A stretch of DNA of 43,351 nucleotides from Candidatus Auribacterota bacterium. Lineage in GTDB: Bacteria; Auribacterota; Tritonobacteria; UBA1439. Within the stretch, counting starts at the first letter, position 1; each line of letters begins with the position of its first letter. The stretch spans positions 1 to 43,351 of the forward strand of contig JAPLCX010000084.1 in NCBI GenBank assembly GCA_026392035.1, written 5' to 3'. A program made the translations under genes and the position numbers. The notes under the pieces are model-generated. The model saw only the letters and a list, made by a program, of their open reading frames with translations. It did not search any database and was not told the origin of the DNA. Of this stretch, positions 8,654 through 16,031 are shown one piece after another.

Positions 8654-9871
8654 ATGCCGACGTTCAAGTATTTCGCAAAGGATCTTCAGGGGAACAATGT
8701 CACGGCCACGATGACCGCGGAGAACGAGGGGTCGGTCATCAGCAGCCTGCGCAGGAGCGGATTGTTGCCCGTGCGGATTATCCGGGAGGGAGACGCGCGC
8801 GCCGCACGCAGCATGCTTTTTTTAAAAAAGAAGGTGAAATCGGAGGCGGTCGTCATTTTCTGCAGGCAGCTCGCCACGATGATCGATGCGGGCCTGCCGC
8901 TCGTCCAGGGGCTTGAGGCCCTGGAGGAACAGCAGGCACAGAACAAATTCTTCGCGGAGATTCTCAGGACCGTCAAAGAAGATGTGGAGGGGGGGAAGAG
9001 TCTCTCGGACGCGCTGGACAAGCATCCAAGAACGTTCAGCCACCTGATTGTCAACCTCGTACGCGCGGGTGAAAACAGCGGAACGCTCGCGGAGATTATG
9101 GATCGCATCGCGAAATACCTGGAGTCTGCCCGCACGCTTCAGAAGAAGGTAAAGTCCGCGATGATGTATCCGGTAGTCGTATCGGTCATGGCGGTACTCA
9201 TCACCATGGTCCTCCTCGTGAAGGTGATCCCGGTTTTTGGGACCATTTATTCAAGTTTTGGCGCTGAGCTTCCCCTCCCCACGAAGATGCTGCTCCGGGT
9301 CAGTGACCTGTTGAGAAAATATCTCCCCCTCGTGGTCGCGGCCCTCGTGGGTCTCGTGCTGGGAGTGAGGAAATTCTATCGCACGGATAAAGGCCGGCTG
9401 AAGATCGATAATTTAAAGTTCCGCATACCGGTCTTCGGCGACCTGATCCGGAAAGTGGTCCTCTCGCGTTTCGCGAGGACGCTCGCCACATTGGTGCGCA
9501 GCGGCGTGCCGATATTGCAATCATTGGATATCGTGGGGAAGACTGCGGGGAATTATGCGGTGGAGCTCGCGGTTGCCAGAGCCGCTCAGAAGGTCAAGGA
9601 GGGGGAGAGCATCGCCTCGCCGCTGGAGGGAACGGGCATGTTCCCCCCCATGGTGGTGAGGATGATCTCCGTGGGGGAGAAGACCGGGAGGGTGGATACC
9701 ATGCTGGAGAAGATCGCCGACTTCTACGATGAGCAGGTGAACACCACACTCGCCGGGCTCACCGCGCTCATCGAGCCGCTCCTCATCGCGTTTCTCGGCA
9801 TTGTCGTCGGCACCATCGTGATCTGCATGTTCATGCCGATTTTGAAGCTGTCATCCATTGTAAAGATATAG
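8654..9871 (+). CDS. pilC: Type IV pilus inner-membrane platform protein PilC
   Basis: PilC (GspF family) is the inner-membrane platform that couples the PilB motor to the growing pilus. The 405-residue protein has the standard length and layout: an N-terminal MPTFKYFAKDLQGN start, then two GspF repeats. The first includes FCRQLATMIDAGLPLVQGLEALEEQ and the second FARTLATLVRSGVPILQSLDIV, each followed by a GGKSLSDAL- or GESIASPL-like helix and hydrophobic segments (about 170-190, 220-240 and 375-400). No residues appear to be missing. It follows pilB after a repeat-rich gap and precedes pilS by 103 bases. Confidence 0.95.
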   Translation: MPTFKYFAKDLQGNNVTATMTAENEGSVISSLRRSGLLPVRIIREGDARAARSMLFLKKKVKSEAVVIFCRQLATMIDAGLPLVQGLEALEEQQAQNKFFAEILRTVKEDVEGGKSLSDALDKHPRTFSHLIVNLVRAGENSGTLAEIMDRIAKYLESARTLQKKVKSAMMYPVVVSVMAVLITMVLLVKVIPVFGTIYSSFGAELPLPTKMLLRVSDLLRKYLPLVVAALVGLVLGVRKFYRTDKGRLKIDNLKFRIPVFGDLIRKVVLSRFARTLATLVRSGVPILQSLDIVGKTAGNYAVELAVARAAQKVKEGESIASPLEGTGMFPPMVVRMISVGEKTGRVDTMLEKIADFYDEQVNTTLAGLTALIEPLLIAFLGIVVGTIVICMFMPILKLSSIVKI

Positions 9872-9974
9872 TGAAAGAATAAAAGAGTGGGTTGTGGGGG
9901 AGCGGCCGATGGGAGCGCGCCGCGCGCGGTGTGTCGCGCGGGGTTTGGAATTCGGAATTCATTGAGAGGGAGCC

Positions 9975-11621
9975 ATGAGAGCGCCGGGGGATCGCAGAGA
10001 GCTCGTGAGCAGACTCAAGTGGTTCATGCTGGCCCGGCTCATTCTGATCTCCCTGCTCCTGGGGGTGAGCCCTTTTATATTCCACCTGGGGGCGACGCCG
10101 TATTTCTTTATCATCGGCTTCCTCTATTGCGTCACCGTCATCTACAGCCTGCTCCTCAAAACATCCCTCCCCCTGAAGATCCAGGCCTACGGCCAGTTCT
10201 TCGTGGACAGCGCGATGGTGAGCCTGCTCCTCAGCTTTACCGGGGGGGTTGACAGCAACTTCGTCCTCATCTATGTCCTCACGATTGTCTTCGCGAGCCT
10301 CATCATCGGAGGACAGGCGGGAGTGGTGATCGCCGTCAGCTGCAGCGCCATGTACGGCGCGCTCGGCGTCCTTCAGTGTGTGGGTGCGCTGCCGGAGGAT
10401 TTGAGCAGATCCATACCCCTGTCGCTCGACCCGTTCTATGTCGGCCTCATGATCCTCGTGAGGGCGACGATCTTCTGCATTCTCGGGTACTTCGGCGATT
10501 ATCTTGCGAACAGCCTGTACCGGCACCGGGTGGAACTGGATGACCTCAAGAAAATCAACGAGAAGATCCTCGCGCAATTGAAGAGCGGCCTCATCACGAC
10601 GGACGCGGGCGGGAAAATCATATTTGTCAACCCCGTCGCCGAGGAGATACTGGGGTACAGGAGGGGCGAGATGATGGGGAAAAGCTGGCACTACTTTCTG
10701 GGGCGGCCCGTCGAAGACATCGACGACCGGTGGCTCGCCGAGGAGGCCAAGTCATTCACCCGGTGCGAGATCAAGGTGCGGCGGAGGGACGGGAGGGAGA
10801 TCCCGATCGGCTTCACGGTCTCAAGCCTCGTGGACAGGGAGGGTACCGCCCTGGGGCTTCTCATACTCTTCAGGGATCTCACGAGTGTATATCGGATGGA
10901 GGAGCGCATGCGCAGGGCCGATCGGCTCTCCGCCGCGGGGGCGATTCTCGCGAGCGTGGCTCACGAGGTGCGCACCCCCCTCGCGTCAATCAGGGGCGCG
11001 GTTGAGGTGCTCAAGGAGAGCGGCTCTTTTCCAAACGGGCACACACGATTAATGGAGGTGATCCTCAAGGAGTCGGACCGGCTCAACAGGATCGTGAGCG
11101 ATTTTCTCACCTATGGCCATGCGGGCAAGGAGACGCGGACGCGGGAGGATATCAATAAACTTCTGGACGAGGTCCTCTCGCTGGTCAGAGAGGGGAGGAA
11201 GCCGCTGGCAGGAGTGCGAATCACCCGGGAGAACGGAGGCGGGTCGGTATACGCGCGCGTGGAGGCATACAAGATCAAACAGGTGTTCATCAATATCCTG
11301 GATAACGCGCTGGACGCGGTGCGGGGAGGGGGGAGCGTTTCGGTCGCGCTGGAGCGCGCCGAGCTGCGGCCCGCGGGGGGGGCCGTGGCGCGGATAAAAA
11401 TTGCCGACACCGGTGAGGGGATGAGCGCGGAGAGGATGGCGCATCTGTTCGAACCATTTTATAGCACCAAGGAGAGCGGCACCGGCATAGGACTTTTTCT
11501 CGCGGAGAGGATTGTGCGGAACCACGGGGGTCAGCTCGAAGCGGAGAGCAGGGAGGGCGGCGGGACTGTGTTCGCGGTCACGTTGCCCTGCGAGCCCGAA
11601 GGTGCCCCTACGGTGAGGTGA
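9975..11621 (+). CDS. pilS: Membrane sensor histidine kinase of the PilS/NtrB type
   Basis: This 548-residue histidine kinase is a likely PilS. Its N-terminal 180 residues contain about six membrane segments, as in PilS, followed by a PAS domain (about 195-310, LKSGLITTDAGGKIIFVNPVAEEIL). Next comes the phosphoacceptor helix with His330 in SVAHEVRTPLASI, then the ATPase domain with N box FINILDNALDAV, G1 ADTGEGM and G2 GTGIGLFLAERI. In known systems PilS senses pilin in the inner membrane and phosphorylates PilR. Five bases separate it from the regulator gene, so the two form one transcription unit. The position just after pilC matches classical pilBC/pilSR loci. Confidence 0.9.
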   Translation: MRAPGDRRELVSRLKWFMLARLILISLLLGVSPFIFHLGATPYFFIIGFLYCVTVIYSLLLKTSLPLKIQAYGQFFVDSAMVSLLLSFTGGVDSNFVLIYVLTIVFASLIIGGQAGVVIAVSCSAMYGALGVLQCVGALPEDLSRSIPLSLDPFYVGLMILVRATIFCILGYFGDYLANSLYRHRVELDDLKKINEKILAQLKSGLITTDAGGKIIFVNPVAEEILGYRRGEMMGKSWHYFLGRPVEDIDDRWLAEEAKSFTRCEIKVRRRDGREIPIGFTVSSLVDREGTALGLLILFRDLTSVYRMEERMRRADRLSAAGAILASVAHEVRTPLASIRGAVEVLKESGSFPNGHTRLMEVILKESDRLNRIVSDFLTYGHAGKETRTREDINKLLDEVLSLVREGRKPLAGVRITRENGGGSVYARVEAYKIKQVFINILDNALDAVRGGGSVSVALERAELRPAGGAVARIKIADTGEGMSAERMAHLFEPFYSTKESGTGIGLFLAERIVRNHGGQLEAESREGGGTVFAVTLPCEPEGAPTVR

Positions 11622-11626
11622 TTGCC

Positions 11627-12979
11627 ATGGCGAAGATACTTGTTATCGATGATGAGGAGAGCCTCCTCGAGGTGCTCCAGGCCGCGATGGTCAAGGAGGG
11701 GTATGAGGTGACGACCACCACGAAGCCGGATGAGGCGATCCGCATTCTCCACGACGACCACGTGGACGCCATTATCACCGATCTCAAGATGACCCCCATT
11801 GACGGCCTTCAGGTGCTCCAGGAGGCGAAGAAGCTGGACAGCGATGTGGTGGTGATCATGATTACCGCCTTCGGGTCGATCGAGACTGCCGTGGAGGCGA
11901 TGAAGAACGGGGCCTATGACTATGTGATCAAGCCGTTCCAGATGGATGAGATCAGAATGACGCTCAGGCGCGCGCTCGCCCACAGGAATCTCGTGAAGGA
12001 GAACTTCAGCCTCAAGCGCGAGCTCGCCGGGCTGTACCGATTCGAGAACATTGTGGGTGCGAGCGAGGTGATGCATAAGCTCTTCCGCAAGATGGAGAAG
12101 CTCGCGGATACGGACAGCACCGTGCTCATCTATGGCGAGAGCGGCACCGGGAAGGAGCTCGTTGCCCGGGCGCTCCACTACAACAGCGCGCGCAAAGATA
12201 AACCTTTTGTGGCGGTGAGCTGCAGCGCCCTGCCAGAAACGCTGCTTGAGTCGGAGCTCTTCGGGCATGTGAAGGGGTCGTTCACGGGGGCGATCGCGAA
12301 TAAGGAGGGGCTCTTCAAGGTCGCCGATGGGGGCAGTATCTTCCTTGACGAGGTCGGCAGCACGAGCCCCGCGATTCAGTCGAGCCTCCTTCGGGTGCTC
12401 CAGGAGATGGAGATCAGGCCCGTCGGGGCAACCAAGAATATCAAAGTGGATGTGCGCGTGATTGCCGCTTCAAACGAGCGGCTCGAGGACAAGATAAAAC
12501 AGGGAACGTTCCGGGAGGATCTCTATTACCGCCTGAGCGTGATCCCGCTCGACCTCCCGCCGCTCCGCGAGCGGCGGGATGACATCCCCCTGCTCGTGGA
12601 CCACTTCATGCGCCGGGCGCTCGCGAAGCGCGGGAGCGCGATCGACGTGAAAATGAGCTCGGAGGTATTGGATATGCTCATGAGCTACGATTGGCCGGGC
12701 AACGTGCGCGAACTGGAGAATGCGATCGAGAGGATTGTCGCGCTGAGCGATGGGGGGCTGATTCAGCTCGATCAGTTGCCGGAAAAAATCCTGGTGCCGC
12801 AGGAGATCCGCGAGGTGACACAGACAAAAAACCTCAAGGAGTTCGTCCATGAGAAGGAACGGGCGCACATTCAGAGGATGCTGAGAGAAACAGGGGGCGA
12901 CAAGAAGAAGGCCGCGCGCCTCCTTGGCATTGACCTCGTAACGCTCTACCGCAAGATAGACAGGTGGAAATCAAACTGA
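11627..12979 (+). CDS. pilR: Sigma-54-dependent response regulator PilR
   Basis: This 450-residue NtrC-family activator has three parts. A receiver domain (1-120) carries phosphoacceptor Asp52 in AIITDLKM. The central AAA+ domain (about 140-370) has Walker A GESGTGKE from residue 170 and the sigma-54-contacting loop GSFTGA at 217-222, a Ser variant of the common GAFTGA. The C-terminal Fis-type helix-turn-helix is GGDKKKAARLLGIDLVTLYRKI. It opens promoters bound by RpoN holoenzyme. A strong -24/-12 match lies before the pilin at 15545-15560, the natural target. The ATG at 11627 has GAGGT seven bases upstream; a GTG nine bases earlier is the alternative. Confidence 0.92.
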   Translation: MAKILVIDDEESLLEVLQAAMVKEGYEVTTTTKPDEAIRILHDDHVDAIITDLKMTPIDGLQVLQEAKKLDSDVVVIMITAFGSIETAVEAMKNGAYDYVIKPFQMDEIRMTLRRALAHRNLVKENFSLKRELAGLYRFENIVGASEVMHKLFRKMEKLADTDSTVLIYGESGTGKELVARALHYNSARKDKPFVAVSCSALPETLLESELFGHVKGSFTGAIANKEGLFKVADGGSIFLDEVGSTSPAIQSSLLRVLQEMEIRPVGATKNIKVDVRVIAASNERLEDKIKQGTFREDLYYRLSVIPLDLPPLRERRDDIPLLVDHFMRRALAKRGSAIDVKMSSEVLDMLMSYDWPGNVRELENAIERIVALSDGGLIQLDQLPEKILVPQEIREVTQTKNLKEFVHEKERAHIQRMLRETGGDKKKAARLLGIDLVTLYRKIDRWKSN

Positions 12980-13152
12980 GCGGACGAATGGGAGAGTGGG
13001 CGATAGGGCGACTGTTAAGGTAGTTCGCCTCTTCCCCGGTTCGCCCCTCGATCCTCTTCAGATTCTCCCTCGCGCGCTATTCCCTATCTTCCCCGGTGAT
13101 CCGAAGCGCGCAGCATCCCCTTCGAAGGGACAGCGAATCACACCCGGTTTGC

Positions 13153-15201
13153 TCAGCGTTCCCCGTCGAGTCTCCGGAGATTCTCGCGGGCGTTGCGGTT
13201 ATGCGGGTCGATCGCGAGAGCTTTCAGCCAGAGGGATCGGGCGCGGTCATTTTCTCCCCTCAGAGCGCGGATCGACCCCATGTTTGCATAGACGTCTGCA
13301 TTCTCGACCCCGAGTTCAACGGCTCGCTCGTACATCCTGAACGAGTCTTCGAGTTTGCCCATGGCCTGATAGGCTACGGCGAGATTGCGCGCCGCCTCAG
13401 GGGAATCGGGCTTGATCCGCAGCGCATGCGCATAGCAGTCGGCTGCTCCGGTGAGATTGCCGCTGTTGTAGAGCAGGCTCCCTTTTTCCAGCCAGGCGGC
13501 GGAGTCAAGCGGGCGTGTGCTTACCGCAGCGCTTATAAAATGGGCCGCATCCGCTTTGTCGCCAAGGGCAAGATACAACTCCGCTATCTCGAGGTAGAGC
13601 GCCGGGTGATTGTAGGTTGTGAGCGCAGCGTGCATCTCCTGAAGCGCTTCGGCATATCTTTTATCCTTTGCGAGGCAGATGCCGCGGAAAGAGCGAGCGC
13701 GCCCGTTCTGTGGCTGCCAGCGTATCGCCGCCGTCAGTTCACCCAGGGCGGAAGCGATTCTGCCCGCATGGAATTCCCGCATCCCCCGTCCGCAGTATGC
13801 CTCTGAAATGACTGTGCGGATCGAGGAGAGGAGAAGCACCGCGAAGAGTGCGCTGGAGGAGAGGGCCACCGCTACCCTGGATGCCGGCCTGGATATGCGT
13901 ATTGTTTTTACGGTACTGTGCCTGCTCGCCAGAATGCCTGCGAAGATCGAGAAGGTCACGGTTGACGCCCAGAGGTGCAGCGGGAAGCTGACCATCCCTT
14001 CGATGAGGAATGCACTGCACCCCGCACACAGGGCTGCGGGCATTCCGCTCCTGTCTCTTGCCTCCCTCGTCATGGTAAAACCGGAGGCGACGATCGATAC
14101 AATGAACCATAGCAGCAGAAGAAGGCCGATGAAGCCGAGCTCTATCCAAACCTGGAGATACTCCTGGTGCGCGTAGTCAATCCCCTCTCCGGCGAGGGGA
14201 AGGAAGTTTTTGTGTTCGCGCTGATTTAAAAATCGGGCGAGATGGGGAAGGTAGAGGATATTGAGCGATCCAATGCCCGAGCCGCGAAAGGGGTGCTCCA
14301 GCGCCATCCCCGCTCCGATTTCCCAGACCATCACGCGCCATGCGGTGCCGGCGCGGGTGGTGGAGGCTATGTCCGAAATTTTGCCTACCGCCGCCATGCT
14401 GTAGTGATTGAGCGGCGAGGGGAGGTAGAGAAACACAAACAGGGCGGCGATGACGAGGATGAGCGCGTACGGTTTGAATCTCTTCAACGGAAGTCGAAGC
14501 AGACGTGCGACAATGAATACGCCGAGGAGGAGCGCCGCAATGCCGCCGCGGGAGCCGGTGGCGAACAGGGCGGCGGTTCCCGCTATGGAGAACACAAGAA
14601 AGGAGGCCGCGGCGCGACGGGTTGCGGCGGGATAGATCCAGCCGAAGTAGCCCAGGGGGAGGACGACGGCGAGATACGATGCAATGTAGTTCGGGTTGCC
14701 GAGCGTCGAATAGACTTTATGCAGAATTCCCCTCCGAAAAGAAAAGTCGAATCCGAAGAATTGAAGAAGTGCTATGGAGGATACGATGGACGCCGAAATG
14801 CAGGCGCTTCTCGCAAGCTGCGCCACCCCTTTCCCTGAGGTGCAGTCATTCATTGCGGAAAAGAAAATCATCCAGATACTGCACCATCTGCCGCACTCTC
14901 TCACCCCGATGTGAAAGCCGGGTGTATAGAGGAGTGAGATGAACGACCAGACGATGAGGAGAGAGAGAGGGAGCATGCCCTTTCCCCATGCGAAGCGCAG
15001 CTCGCGGCGGATGACGAGCTCGAAGCAGAACAGCAGAAAGATTAAGAGAGCAGAGAATTGGATGACGTAATGCTTGGGAAAACTGAAGGCATCGGGGAGC
15101 TCTACTCCAAATAATAGCGGTTCTATGTAAAAGACCGGAATAATAAAAATCAGCGCGAGCAGAATGTGAAATCTATAAGTCTGGAATCGGTTCGGGATCA
15201 T
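13153..15201 (-). CDS. Wzy_C (O-antigen ligase-like) membrane protein with C-terminal TPRs
   Basis: From the ATG at 15201 (AAAGGTG just upstream on this strand) the protein has 682 residues; the frame is open to 15303. The first 430 or so residues contain about ten membrane helices and a large periplasmic loop of Wzy_C/O-antigen ligase type, including STLGNPNYIASYLA, ATGSRGGIAALLLG, HPFRGSGIGSLN and YAHQEYLQVWIELGFIG. The rest holds TPRs, among them KPDSPEAARNLAVAYQAMGKLED and NADVYANMGSIRALRGENDR. Such proteins move lipid-linked glycans to lipid A or to protein. Its position divergent from the pilin recalls pilin O-oligosaccharyltransferases, but the acceptor is inferred. The start lies 414 bases from the pilin ATG; the gene converges on pilR. 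Confidence 0.82.
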   Translation of the reverse strand: MIPNRFQTYRFHILLALIFIIPVFYIEPLLFGVELPDAFSFPKHYVIQFSALLIFLLFCFELVIRRELRFAWGKGMLPLSLLIVWSFISLLYTPGFHIGVRECGRWCSIWMIFFSAMNDCTSGKGVAQLARSACISASIVSSIALLQFFGFDFSFRRGILHKVYSTLGNPNYIASYLAVVLPLGYFGWIYPAATRRAAASFLVFSIAGTAALFATGSRGGIAALLLGVFIVARLLRLPLKRFKPYALILVIAALFVFLYLPSPLNHYSMAAVGKISDIASTTRAGTAWRVMVWEIGAGMALEHPFRGSGIGSLNILYLPHLARFLNQREHKNFLPLAGEGIDYAHQEYLQVWIELGFIGLLLLLWFIVSIVASGFTMTREARDRSGMPAALCAGCSAFLIEGMVSFPLHLWASTVTFSIFAGILASRHSTVKTIRISRPASRVAVALSSSALFAVLLLSSIRTVISEAYCGRGMREFHAGRIASALGELTAAIRWQPQNGRARSFRGICLAKDKRYAEALQEMHAALTTYNHPALYLEIAELYLALGDKADAAHFISAAVSTRPLDSAAWLEKGSLLYNSGNLTGAADCYAHALRIKPDSPEAARNLAVAYQAMGKLEDSFRMYERAVELGVENADVYANMGSIRALRGENDRARSLWLKALAIDPHNRNARENLRRLDGER

Positions 15202-15406
15202 CCGCACCTTTAGTGTGCCTGCTGGAGATCGTCCGTGATAATGAAACTTGACCCGATCAATTGTATCAAAGCGATGCTTTTTGGCATGCGGCATTCGTGC
15301 CATGGATACATCGTTTTCCGATTTTGCCCCCCGGAAGCAGGGACGGGAGTAGAGTATTTTAATCCATTCGCGGACGGATATGATATTGGCGATAGCTGCT
15401 CTTGTA

Positions 15407-15422
15407 TTTGCGAAATTGCAAA
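15407..15422. promoter_or_regulatory. Dyad TTTGCGAAATTGCAAA upstream of pilin
   Basis: This dyad differs from the one at 15437-15452 in two central bases and starts exactly 30 bases before it, about three helical turns. Both lie roughly 95-140 bases before the -24 element of the pilin promoter, the usual place for enhancer sites of a sigma-54 activator such as PilR. The repeat is seen; the role is inferred. Confidence 0.5.
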
Positions 15423-15436
15423 ACCATGGTCAATTT

Positions 15437-15452
15437 TTTGCATAATTGCAAA
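15437..15452. promoter_or_regulatory. Dyad TTTGCATAATTGCAAA upstream of pilin
   Basis: This 16-mer is identical, in reverse complement, to the dyad at 5803-5818 in front of the double-MshEN/pilB genes. With its 30-bp-spaced relative at 15407 it makes a candidate tandem enhancer for the pilin. The 15202-15615 gap is otherwise AT-rich, with no gene in it. Confidence 0.55.
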
Positions 15453-15544
15453 TTTTACACAATGTTTCTATCTACAATATATGCAAACAGAATGCTAACT
15501 AACTGGTGTTAAGTATGTTATAAAGTTTACAGTTTTGTTGAAAT

Positions 15545-15560
15545 TGGCATGATATATGCT
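15545..15560 (+). promoter_or_regulatory. Sigma-54 (-24/-12) promoter of the pilin gene
   Basis: TGGCATGATATATGCT matches the RpoN consensus TGGCACG-N4-TTGCW with the correct ten bases between the GG and GC pairs; only C-to-T at the sixth position and one T of the -12 box deviate. Transcription would begin near 15571, giving a leader of about 45 bases to the ATG at 15616. The sigma-54 activator gene pilR is about 3 kb away in this window. Confidence 0.7.
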
Positions 15561-15615
15561 GTAATTAAAAGTAGCAAGGTGGTAAATACAGTTACTCTGA
15601 AAGGAGGTGAATGAG

Positions 15616-15948
15616 ATGAGAAAAGGCGGATTTACACTGGTGGAGATCATGATCGTGGTTGCGATCATAGGTCTGCTTGCCGCGATTGCAATACCCAATT
15701 TCATAAGGGCGCGGGCGACGACGCAGCAGAACACGTGTTTGAACAACATACGTCAGTTCGACGCTGCGAAGCAGCAGTACGCCCTTGAAAATGGGCTGGC
15801 TTCGACCTCAACATTCACGAGCACTAACCTCAACGGCTACCTGACAAACCTGACGGTGACATCAACGTGCCCAGGTAGCGCGACGACGACATACGGCGGG
15901 TTGGGTGACATGGGCGCTTCGATAACCTGTGCCATACACAAACCATAA
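15616..15948 (+). CDS. Type IV pilin / pseudopilin with class III-type signal
   Basis: The 110-residue prepilin has a short basic leader MRKGG cut before Phe, then the canonical FTLVEIMIVVAIIGLLAAIA helix with Glu5 of the mature protein. The soluble part is short and holds three cysteines: CLNNIRQFDAAKQQYALENG, then STCPGS and ITCAIHKP. This layout resembles short PulG-like pilins common in PVC-type bacteria. A strong Shine-Dalgarno (AGGAGGT, 15602-15608) seven bases before the ATG at 15616 fixes the start and suggests high expression. A sigma-54 promoter lies upstream and a strong terminator downstream, so it is a single-gene unit and probably the major subunit. A pseudopilin of a secretion system is the alternative, but the surrounding pil genes argue for a pilus. 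Confidence 0.9.
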   Translation: MRKGGFTLVEIMIVVAIIGLLAAIAIPNFIRARATTQQNTCLNNIRQFDAAKQQYALENGLASTSTFTSTNLNGYLTNLTVTSTCPGSATTTYGGLGDMGASITCAIHKP

Positions 15949-15972
15949 GCAGACCGATTGGCTGATTCAAAA

Positions 15973-16006
15973 AGGGCAACTCTCTTCGGAGAGTTGCCCT
16001 CTTTTA
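15973..16006 (+). terminator. Strong bidirectional intrinsic terminator after pilin
   Basis: A perfect 12-bp stem, AGGGCAACTCTC with GAGAGTTGCCCT, is closed by a TTCG tetraloop and followed by CTTTTATT on the + strand. On the other strand the stem is followed by TTTTTG, so it can also end transcription of the converging gene whose stop is at 16032. Confidence 0.9.
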
Positions 16007-16031
16007 TTCAGCGGCAGCGTTTGGGAAATTC

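Noticed and set aside
14178-14202. CCCTCTCC...GGGGAAGG hairpin inside the Wzy_C gene
   Set aside because: It resembles the intergenic hairpin family but encodes residues in the normal loop of the ligase, so chance similarity is more likely.
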